Assembly: GCA_014192425.1 (NCBI GenBank) | Contig: BJHK01000027.1 | Location: forward strand, 1-40,117 | Direction: 5' to 3' | Source of the DNA: Planctomycetia bacterium | Lineage (GTDB): Bacteria; Planctomycetota; Planctomycetia; Pirellulales; UBA1268 | DNA length: 40,117 nt | Shown: positions 33,993-40,117 of the stretch, piece by piece | Position numbering within the stretch: the stretch's first letter is position 1 | Layout: each line of letters starts with the position of its first letter | Program-made: the position numbers and the translations under genes | The notes under the pieces: generated by a model | Databases searched by the model: none | What the model saw: only the letters and a program-made list of their open reading frames with translations | Told to the model about the DNA's origin: nothing

Positions 33993-35795
33993 CTACGCGC
34001 CCCCCAGCTCCTCGCTCACGGCCAGCCAGCGTTCCTCGGCCGCCGCCAGATCCGCGGCCGCCTTCACGGCCGCCTCGTGGAGCCGGACCGCCGCCGCCGG
34101 GTCGGTCTCCGCGAGCAGGGCCGCGTCGAGGCGGCGCTTCTCGGCGTCGAGCGAGGCGACCTTCCTTTCGAGGCTGGAAAGTTCCTTGCGCAGCTCGCGG
34201 TCGTTCCGCGGCTTCGCCTCGCGCTGCCCCGGTCCCGCGCCGCGCGAGCCGCGGTCGGGGCTCCGTTCGGCGCCGCGGTCTGCGCCCCGGCCAGCCGCGA
34301 CGTCGACGGCGTCGGCCTCCCGGCCGAGGGCGGCGAGGTAGTCGGCATAGCCGCCGCCATGATGGCGGACGCGGCCGTCGCCGACCTCGATGACGTCGGT
34401 GGCCACCGCCTGCACGAACGACCGATCGTGGCTCGTGAAGATCACCGTGCCGGAATAGTCGACGAGCGCCGCGGCCAGGGCGTCGACGGTCTCGACGTCG
34501 AGATGGTTGCCCGGCTCGTCGAGGATCAGGACGTTTGCCGAGCCGAGGAGCAGGCCGGCCAGGCAGAGCCGGGCCCGCTCGCCGCCGGAGAGGACGGCGA
34601 TCCGCTTCTCCACCGCGCGGCCGCGAAACAGCATCGCCCCGGCGAGGTCGAGGATCCGCTGGCCCGGCGTGCCGATCGCCGCGCCGCGTTCGAGGTAGCC
34701 GAGCACCGTCTCATCGGCCGGCAGGCTCGTGTAGACGTGCTGGGCGTAGACCCCGAGCGTGCAGCCGTGCCCCCAGCGCACCTCCCCGGCGAGGGGCTCG
34801 AGCGAGGCGACGAGTGTCCGCAGGAAGGTCGTCTTGCCCTGGCCGTTGTCGCCGACGATCGCCGCCCGCGCGCCGTGCACCACCTCGACGTCGATCTCCG
34901 CGGCCACCACCCGGTCGCCGTGGCCGATCGACAGCCCGCGGCAGCGGACCGCCGGCCCGCGCCGCGGGGAGACGGCGGGGCAGCGGATCGCCGCCGTCGG
35001 CTCCGCTGAGGCGACCTCCTCCAGTTCCAGCCGCTCCAGCTGCCGGCTCTTCGACCGGGCCCGGGAGGCGGTCGAGGCCCGGGCCTTGTTGCGGGCGATG
35101 AAGTCCTCCAGTTGCCGGCGCCGGGCGAGCACCGTGGCGTTGGTCCGTTCGGCATGCAGCCGGCGTTCGCGGTCGTAAGTCAGAAACGCCTCGACCTTGC
35201 CGGGATAGACGGTGAGCTGGCCGGCCGACAGGTCGAGCGTCCGGTCGCAGGTGGCCATGAGAAACGCCCGGTCGTGGGACACGATCAGGCAGGCCTCGTC
35301 GAACGACCGCAGGAAATGCTCGAGGAGGATCTGCGTCCGCAGGTCGAGGAAGTTGGTCGGCTCGTCGAGGAGGAGGAGATTGGGCTCGTGGAGCAGGAGC
35401 GCCGCCAGCTTGACCCGCGTCTGCCAGCCGCCGGACAGCGCCGCCACGGGGCCGGCGAGCGCGGCACTCTTGATCTCGAACCGGCCCGCCACCTCGCCGC
35501 ACTTCCAGGCCGGCCGGCCGCTGTCGCGCTCGAGAAAGTCGATCACGGTCTCGCCGGGGAGAAACGGATCGTGCTGCCGGAGGTGGCCGAGCCGGAGCCG
35601 CGGATGGCGCACGATCTCGCCGGAATCGAGCTCCTCCTCGCCGAGGATCAGCCGCAGGAGCGTGCTTTTGCCCGCCCCGTTGCGGCCGATGAAGCCGATT
35701 TTGCCGTCGTCGGTGAGCGTGGCCGAGGCCCCGTCGAGGAGCACCTGATCGCCATACCGCTTGCAGGCGTTTTGGATCTCCACGAGGACGGCCAT
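33993..35795 (-). CDS. ABC-F family ATPase (Uup-like)
   Basis: 600 residues with two ABC domains and no membrane segments. First domain: Walker A GFIGRNGAGKSTLLRL, signature LSGGWQTRVKLA, Walker B LLLLDEPTNFLDL. The linker has LEDFIARNKARASTASRARS. Second domain: AIVGDNGQGKTTFLRTL, LSGGERARLCLAG, and LILDEPGNHLDVETVD in which Gly replaces the usual Thr. A charged C-terminal coiled coil (ELRKELSSLERKVASLDAEK) resembles Uup, which binds DNA or ribosomes. ABC-F proteins act on stalled ribosomes or give antibiotic tolerance. A -10-like TATATT (35828-35833, minus strand) precedes it. A perfect CCCCCGA/TCGGGGG hairpin lies at 35866-35882. Confidence 0.92.
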   Translation of the reverse strand: MAVLVEIQNACKRYGDQVLLDGASATLTDDGKIGFIGRNGAGKSTLLRLILGEEELDSGEIVRHPRLRLGHLRQHDPFLPGETVIDFLERDSGRPAWKCGEVAGRFEIKSAALAGPVAALSGGWQTRVKLAALLLHEPNLLLLDEPTNFLDLRTQILLEHFLRSFDEACLIVSHDRAFLMATCDRTLDLSAGQLTVYPGKVEAFLTYDRERRLHAERTNATVLARRRQLEDFIARNKARASTASRARSKSRQLERLELEEVASAEPTAAIRCPAVSPRRGPAVRCRGLSIGHGDRVVAAEIDVEVVHGARAAIVGDNGQGKTTFLRTLVASLEPLAGEVRWGHGCTLGVYAQHVYTSLPADETVLGYLERGAAIGTPGQRILDLAGAMLFRGRAVEKRIAVLSGGERARLCLAGLLLGSANVLILDEPGNHLDVETVDALAAALVDYSGTVIFTSHDRSFVQAVATDVIEVGDGRVRHHGGGYADYLAALGREADAVDVAAGRGADRGAERSPDRGSRGAGPGQREAKPRNDRELRKELSSLERKVASLDAEKRRLDAALLAETDPAAAVRLHEAAVKAAADLAAAEERWLAVSEELGGA

Positions 35796-35865
35796 GACCG
35801 GTTTCCGCAGGGGGCAAGGGGGGCACGAATATAGCGGACGGCAGCGGGAATAATCCGCCCCAAAA

Positions 35866-35882
35866 CCCCCGAACATCGGGGG
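35866..35882. terminator. Short hairpin upstream of the ABC-F gene
   Basis: CCCCCGA-ACA-TCGGGGG is a perfect 7-bp stem; on the minus strand it is followed by TTTT. It lies upstream of the putative ABC-F promoter and could insulate it or be a remnant terminator of a lost gene. Confidence 0.4.
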
Positions 35883-35947
35883 AGCGAGGCCCGTACTGAA
35901 CTCAGGTGCGCGGGCACGCGGTCCTCCGGCAGAAAGGGGGCAATGCG

Positions 35948-36082
35948 ATGGTCGCTGCAAACAAGGCCCTTCTTCGGCTGGTTCGGCGGCTGGCGATCCG
36001 CGACGAACTTCGCGCCATGCGGCACCGGGCCGGCCTCGTGCCGGCCCCGGTCGCCCGGCCCGCCCGGCGGCCCGCCGGCTGA
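35948..36082 (+). CDS. Possible small basic protein (44 aa), unrecognised
   Basis: ATG to TGA of 45 codons, translating MVAANKALLRLVRRLAIRDE then LRAMRHRAGLVPAPVARPAR and RPAG. An AAAGGGGG Shine-Dalgarno-like site ends 8 bases before the ATG. The first 28 residues would form a basic amphipathic helix; the rest is Pro/Arg-rich. No promoter is obvious. No family is recognised. It occupies the otherwise empty 460-base gap between the ABC-F and BlaI-type genes and might be a chance frame in G+C-rich DNA. Confidence 0.35.
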   Translation: MVAANKALLRLVRRLAIRDELRAMRHRAGLVPAPVARPARRPAG

Positions 36083-36176
36083 CGACGGCGGCGGCCTCTC
36101 TCTGCGCGGACCTCACCGCACCCCGGCCGCCAGGCGGCCGCCCCAACTCTCAGCCACGCCGTGCCAAGGATTGGGG

Positions 36177-36217
36177 TTGACGTACGGAAGTCGCCGTACT
36201 ACTATGCTTTCCGTACG
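36177..36217 (+). promoter_or_regulatory. Promoter/operator of the BlaI-M56 cassette
   Basis: TTGACG (36177-36182), 17-base spacer, TACTAT (36200-36205). The spacer is itself a dyad: GTACGG (36182-36187) and CCGTAC (36194-36199) are inverted. CGTACGGAA (36181-36189) is also inverted against TTCCGTACG (36209-36217). The sites overlap the promoter, the expected place for BlaI-type repression. Confidence 0.75.
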
Positions 36218-36258
36218 ACAAACCCTCAGCATCGTGTCCGCGGCCCCCGGAGTTCTCC

Positions 36259-36645
36259 ATGTCTGCCCCGTTTCAGCCGACCGATGCCGAGCTCGCGGTG
36301 CTCCGCGTGCTCTGGGAGCGTGAGCCCTGCACGGTCCGCGAAATCCACGACGCCTTCGCGGCCGACGGCCGGCAGGTGGCCTACACCACCGTCCTGAAGA
36401 CGCTTCAGATCATGACCGACAAAAAGCTCGTCCGCCGCGACGACCGGGCCCGGGCCCATCTCTATCGGGCGTCCACGCCGCGGCCGAAGGCCCAGAAGGC
36501 GCTCGTGGACGACCTCGTCGAGCGGGCCTTTGGTGGCGCGGCCGCGGAGCTCGTCCTCCATGCGCTCGCCGGCCGCAAGGCCACGCCCGCGGAGCTCGGC
36601 GAGATCCGCCGGCTGCTCGACCGCATGGAATCGCAATCCCCCTGA
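36259..36645 (+). CDS. BlaI/MecI/CopY-family transcriptional repressor
   Basis: 128 residues. The winged-helix N-terminus PTDAELAVLRVLWEREPCTV then REIHDAF and VAYTTVLKTLQIMTDKKLVR is the family signature, and DRARAHLYRASTPRPKAQKA is the dimerisation region's start. RAFGGAAAELVLHALAGRKA follows; the dimer helices contain the usual site of cleavage by the signalling protease. The repressor should bind the dyads at 36181-36217 and be inactivated when the membrane protease gene 78 bases downstream is activated. In planctomycetes this pair is common with unrelated sensor domains, so a beta-lactam role is not implied. Confidence 0.93.
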   Translation: MSAPFQPTDAELAVLRVLWEREPCTVREIHDAFAADGRQVAYTTVLKTLQIMTDKKLVRRDDRARAHLYRASTPRPKAQKALVDDLVERAFGGAAAELVLHALAGRKATPAELGEIRRLLDRMESQSP

Positions 36646-36723
36646 CCAGGTCGCATCCGGTTTCCCCCGTTCTCACCCGCGCCTGCCGCCCGCCTCCCAC
36701 CAACCAAGAAGGGCCTCGCCATC

Positions 36724-39648
36724 ATGCCCCCATTCGCCGCATGGCTCACCGATCGGCTCCCCGATCTCCTCGCCTCGCCGCTGGCCGCCCGGCTCGGCTG
36801 GACCTGCCTGCACTCGCTCTGGCAAGGCCTCGCGATCGCGGCCCTGCTCGCCATCGCCCTGCGACTCATCCCGCGCCGCTCGTCGGCCGCGACGAACGCC
36901 CGCTATCTGCTCGCCACCGCGGCCCTCGTCGCGCTGCCGGTTGCCGCCGCAGCCACGTTCGCGGTCGTCGACCCGGGCGTGAATCCTGCCGCCGCAGAGG
37001 CAACAAGCGACGCCGCCTCTGCGACTGCCTCGCGATCCGCCGGTGATGGTGCCGCAGACCCCGCATCCGCCGCACACGCCCCGACGATCGTCCTGCCGCC
37101 TCACCTCGCGACTGCCGCCGCGCGGCCCGCGGCACGCGAGTCGTTTGCCACCGTGACCACCGCCGCCTCCGCCGCGCTCGACCATCTCCGCCCCTGGCTG
37201 CCGGCGATCGCCGGCGTCTGGCTCGCCGGCGCCCTTCTCGCCGCCGGCCGCATGACGATCGGCTACTGGCTCACCCGCCGGATGGTGGCCCGCGGGGAGC
37301 CGCTCGCCGACGGGCGGTTTCAAGCGAGCGTGGAACGCTGGCGGCGGTCGATTGGCATCGACGCGGCCGTCCGCGTCCTCGCCTCCGCGGCGGTCGAGGC
37401 GCCCATCGTCGTCGGCTGGCTCAAGCCCGTGATCCTCTGGCCCGCCGCTGCCTTACTCGGCCTTCCCGCCCACGAGCTCGACGCGCTGGTCGTCCACGAA
37501 CTGGCCCACGTCCGCCGTCAGGACGCCCTCATGAACCTCCTCCAGGCCTGCATCGACGTCCTCTTCTTCCACCATCCCGCCGCCTGGTGGATCTCTGGCA
37601 CAGTCCGCGCCGAGCGGGAGCACTGCGCCGACGACCTGGCCGTCCGCGTCCTCGAAGCCGGCCACGCCGGCTCACGGCTCTCCTACGCCAAGGCGCTCCT
37701 TGCGCTCGAGGAACGCCGCCAGGCCCACGCCCTGGCACTGGCCGCCAACGGCGGCAGCCTGCTCGACCGCATCCGCCGGCTGGCCGGCGTCGAGGAGCAG
37801 CCCGCCTCCCTCGTCCGCCCGCTGGCCGCGGCGGCGATGGCGAGCCTGCTTCTGGCCGTGCTCATCACGGCAGCCGCACCGATTCGCGAAGCCCGGGCCG
37901 ACGAGTTGCCGAAGGACACGAACCAGATCGAGAGCCTCACGGTCGAGCAGGCGAAGAAGCTCGTGGAGGAGTTTCCGGGGGTGACGGTGGAGTTCCCGAC
38001 GAAGGGTTTACCCTACAAGCTCGAAAAATGTTTGCCGTTGAACGGCATCACAAAGCTCACGCCAGACGTGGCGCAGGCGTTGGCCGAATACAACCAACCC
38101 CATTACGTCATGAAGACGCTGTTCCTCAACGGTCTCACCTCGCTTGAAGCTCCTGCCGCCAAGGCACTTGCAGGGTTCACGGGCCACTTGCTGTCTCTCG
38201 ACGGTCTGGCCAGGCTCGACGCTGCTACCGCCAGAGCGCTCGCCGATTTGAAAGGCTGGCAGCTATCCCTCTCCGGCCTCGCCACTTTGGACGTTGATGC
38301 CACCAAGGCGATCGCGAAGTTCAAGGGCCACCGGCTGGACCTCAATGGCCTGACCGCACTCGACGCTGCCACTGCCCAAGCGATCAAGGGGTTTAAGGGC
38401 TCCCTGAACCTCAACGGCCTGACCACGCTCGACGCTGCCACTGCCCAGGCGCTCGCAGAGTTCGAGAGCCAAGGGCTAGGCCTCTCTGGCCTGCCCGCGC
38501 TGGACGCTGATGCCGCCAAGGCGGTCGCGAAGTTCAAGGGCCAAGGGCTGTATCTCGCCGGCCTGACGACACTCGATGCCGACACGGCCAGGGCGCTCGC
38601 GGAGTTCAAAGGCAACCGGCTGGGTCTTTCGGGTCTGACCACGCTCAACGCCGACGCTGCCAAAGCGCTCGCAGCGTTCAACGGCTACCAACTTGACCTC
38701 CACGGCCTCGCCACGCTCGACGTCGCCACCGCGAAGGCGCTTACGGAGTTCAAGGGCCGAGATCTGTCCCTCTCCGGCCTGACCACGCTCGATACCGACA
38801 CGGCCAAGGCACTCGCGGCGTTCAAGGGCGAATTGGAACTTGGTGGCCTGGTCACGCTCGACGCTGCCACAGCCACGGCGATTGGAGCGTTCAAAGCCAC
38901 GCGTCTGCAACTCTCCGACCTGACCTCGCTCGATGCCGGCACGGCCAAGGCGCTCGCGGAGTTCACCGGCAAATTGACACTCGGCGACCTGGTCACGCTC
39001 GACGTAGCCACAGCCACGGCGATTGGAGCGTTCAAAGCCAAACACCTGCAACTCTCCGGCCTGACCACGCTCGACGCCGCCACCGCGAAGGCACTCGTGG
39101 AGTACAAGGGCCGTTTACATCTCGGCGGACTGGTCGTGCTCGACGCTGCCACAGCCCAGGTGCTCGCGGTGTCCGATGCATGGGATGGTCTACTTCAGCA
39201 ACTGACCACGCTCGAACCCGCTACCGCCCGGGCGCTCGCAGATTTCAAGGGCCAAGGGCTGTATCTCGCCGGCCTGACGACACTCGATGCCGACACGGCC
39301 AGGGCGCTCGCGGAGTTCAAAGGCAACCGGCTGGGTCTTTCGGGTCTGACCGCGCTCGACGCTGCTACCGCCCGGGGGCTCGCGGGGTTCAAGGGCACCA
39401 GGCTGAACCTCTCCGGCCTGACATCGCTCGAAGCCGATGCCGCCCGGTCGCTGGCAGGATTCAAGAGCGAATTGGACCTGGGTGGCCTGGTCGCGCTCGA
39501 CGCCGACACCGCCCAGGCGCTCGCAGAGTTCGACGGAGTCGCGCTGCAACTCAACAAACTGATCAAGGTCGACGCAGAGAGCGAGAAGGTGTTGAAAGCG
39601 AACCGGAAAATCGAGTTTGTATCCATTTCTGTAAGCCCGCTCGGGTAG
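36724..39648 (+). CDS. M56 (BlaR1-type) metalloprotease fused to LRR-like tandem repeats
   Basis: 974 residues. N-terminal membrane helices (about 33-47, 58-74 and 160-175) surround the gluzincin active site HELAHVRRQD (His258, Glu259, His262) with the third ligand in EREHCADDLAV. A fourth membrane helix (about 371-390) leads outside the cell membrane. From about residue 465 to 955 there are about 21 copies of a 23-24 residue unit of the form LxLxGLTTLDA(A/D)TA then KALAEFKG, resembling the planctomycete/verrucomicrobial LRR-like repeats. They replace the penicillin-binding sensor of BlaR1. The ligand is unknown. Signal-induced cleavage of the upstream BlaI-type repressor is expected from the family. 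Confidence 0.9.
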   Translation: MPPFAAWLTDRLPDLLASPLAARLGWTCLHSLWQGLAIAALLAIALRLIPRRSSAATNARYLLATAALVALPVAAAATFAVVDPGVNPAAAEATSDAASATASRSAGDGAADPASAAHAPTIVLPPHLATAAARPAARESFATVTTAASAALDHLRPWLPAIAGVWLAGALLAAGRMTIGYWLTRRMVARGEPLADGRFQASVERWRRSIGIDAAVRVLASAAVEAPIVVGWLKPVILWPAAALLGLPAHELDALVVHELAHVRRQDALMNLLQACIDVLFFHHPAAWWISGTVRAEREHCADDLAVRVLEAGHAGSRLSYAKALLALEERRQAHALALAANGGSLLDRIRRLAGVEEQPASLVRPLAAAAMASLLLAVLITAAAPIREARADELPKDTNQIESLTVEQAKKLVEEFPGVTVEFPTKGLPYKLEKCLPLNGITKLTPDVAQALAEYNQPHYVMKTLFLNGLTSLEAPAAKALAGFTGHLLSLDGLARLDAATARALADLKGWQLSLSGLATLDVDATKAIAKFKGHRLDLNGLTALDAATAQAIKGFKGSLNLNGLTTLDAATAQALAEFESQGLGLSGLPALDADAAKAVAKFKGQGLYLAGLTTLDADTARALAEFKGNRLGLSGLTTLNADAAKALAAFNGYQLDLHGLATLDVATAKALTEFKGRDLSLSGLTTLDTDTAKALAAFKGELELGGLVTLDAATATAIGAFKATRLQLSDLTSLDAGTAKALAEFTGKLTLGDLVTLDVATATAIGAFKAKHLQLSGLTTLDAATAKALVEYKGRLHLGGLVVLDAATAQVLAVSDAWDGLLQQLTTLEPATARALADFKGQGLYLAGLTTLDADTARALAEFKGNRLGLSGLTALDAATARGLAGFKGTRLNLSGLTSLEADAARSLAGFKSELDLGGLVALDADTAQALAEFDGVALQLNKLIKVDAESEKVLKANRKIEFVSISVSPLG
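38533..38640 (+). repeat. 108-bp exact internal direct repeat, copy 1
   Basis: Identical to 39244-39351, 711 bases (237 codons) downstream in the same frame. It encodes one and a half repeat units (GLYLAGLTTLDADTARALAE and FKGNRLGLSGLT). Confidence 0.95.
39244..39351 (+). repeat. 108-bp exact internal direct repeat, copy 2
   Basis: Second copy of the 38533-38640 segment. Both flanks differ within a few bases, showing a sharply bounded recent duplication or gene conversion. Confidence 0.95.
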
Positions 39649-39664
39649 CCCGATGAGCTCCTGA

Positions 39665-39886
39665 CCGTCGCAATCGCTGAGATTCTCGACACGTGAAAGG
39701 CCCGGCTCTTGCTCCCGGGGCTTCAAACTCTCTCCCAAGACCCTCTCCGCCCTGATCGAGAAGGAAGACGTCGACATCCCCTTGATCGAAACGCTGGAAC
39801 TGATCCCCGAGCCCGACGGCAGCCCGACCGACGACTTCGTGATCCCCGAGGGTTTTCAAGAGCGGCAGCAACGGCAACGCCAGTAG
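39665..39886 (+). pseudogene. Orphan C-terminal coding fragment from an M56-type paralogue (inferred)
   Basis: A frame is open from 39665 to the TAG at 39884-39886 with no ATG, GTG or TTG start. Its second half reads like true protein: FKLSPKTLSALIEKEDVDIP, then LIETLELIPEPDGSPTDDFV and IPEGFQERQQRQRQ. It starts 16 bases after the stop of the M56-LRR gene and ends 75 bases before the next M56 gene. The simplest reading is the 3' end of a neighbouring or ancestral gene of the array, left behind by a deletion or recombination. The parent is unproved. Confidence 0.55.
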
Positions 39887-39961
39887 GCAATCCCTCCGGC
39901 GCAACCCGGATTCCCGTCGATCCATAAGCACGCACAACCCACAGAAAAAGGCCTCGCCATC

Positions 39962-40117
39962 ATGCCCGCGCTCGCCGCATGTCTCACCGATCGGCTCCCC
40001 GACCTCCTCGCCTCGCCGCTGGCCGCCCGGCTCGGCTGGACCTGCCTGCACTCGCTCTGGCAAGGCCTCGCGATCGCGGCCTTGCTCGCCATCGCCCTGC
40101 GACTCGTCCCGCGCCGC
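39962..40117 (+). CDS. Second M56 (BlaR1-type) metalloprotease, 5' part only
   Basis: The first 52 codons to the window edge: MPALAACLTDRLPDLLASPL and so on. 48 of 52 residues match the start of the gene at 36724 (changes at positions 3, 4, 7 and 49), and the DNA is almost identical from about 36743 onward. The ribosome-binding region (GGCCTCGCCATC before the ATG) is shared too. So the M56 gene is tandemly duplicated. Whether it also has LRR-like repeats cannot be seen. Confidence 0.9.
   Translation, partial: MPALAACLTDRLPDLLASPLAARLGWTCLHSLWQGLAIAALLAIALRLVPRR

Noticed and set aside
36259-39648. A beta-lactam resistance role for BlaI and the M56 protease
   Set aside because: No penicillin-binding sensor domain and no beta-lactamase gene are present. 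The family name alone does not support resistance.

Overview
The window is very G+C-rich, gene-dense bacterial DNA that looks like a planctomycete, probably from the Pirellulales side. This is inferred from gene content, not from a marker gene. The clues are a PEP-CTERM protein, a PQQ-type beta-propeller protein starting WGQWRGPNRDG, a BlaI/M56 cassette with an LRR-like tail, a giant DUF4132 protein, a complete GlgE/maltokinase pair, several toxin-antitoxin loci and a dispersed GGTGCCAGCCACC repeat family. No rRNA and no complete tRNA is visible.

Layout. 1-130: 5' end of an IS630-like transposase gene (minus strand) with its own consensus promoter. 184-7711: plus-strand run of a PEP-synthase/rifampicin-phosphotransferase-like protein, a DUF106/Oxa1-like membrane protein, a Ser/Thr kinase overlapping hemL, and a DedA protein. 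7737-8997: an AAA/DUF4143 ATPase gene preceded by three phased dyad repeats. 8998-11508 (minus): an endonuclease/exonuclease/phosphatase protein, an Fe-S metallochaperone-like protein and a secreted beta-propeller protein. 11602-16275: the DUF4132 giant, convergent with a Dcp peptidase (16292-18361, minus). 18544-20019: cardiolipin synthase. 20087-23291: methionine-salvage operon mtnB-mtnD-mtnC coupled to a FIST-domain gene. 23456-25420: a small lipoprotein, a FitAB-type toxin-antitoxin pair and an orphan nucleotidyltransferase-fold protein. 25559-28976: glgE and maltokinase. 29115-29861 (minus): PEP-CTERM protein with terminator. 30305-31405 (minus): WYL regulator. 31.4-33.9 kb: accessory patch with VapBC, an AbiE-like pair whose toxin has lost its catalytic core, three single repeat arms and a tRNA 3'-end fragment. 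33993-35795 (minus): ABC-F ATPase. 36177-40117: BlaI-type repressor with promoter/operator, an M56 metalloprotease fused to about 21 LRR-like repeats, an orphan C-terminal coding fragment, and the start of a second near-identical M56 gene.

How the genes work together. mtnBDC are consecutive methionine-salvage steps. Maltokinase makes maltose-1-phosphate and GlgE polymerises it into alpha-glucan. BlaI/M56 should be a signal-responsive proteolysis circuit in which the usual penicillin-binding sensor is replaced by an extracytoplasmic repeat domain. This cassette, which is being tandemly duplicated at the right edge, is my best candidate for an undescribed sensing system. The second is the repeat family: a long hairpin fills the gap between two divergent start codons at 11.5 kb and sits in the divergent gap at 18.4 kb.

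No similarity search was possible. Family names rest on motifs recognised by eye.
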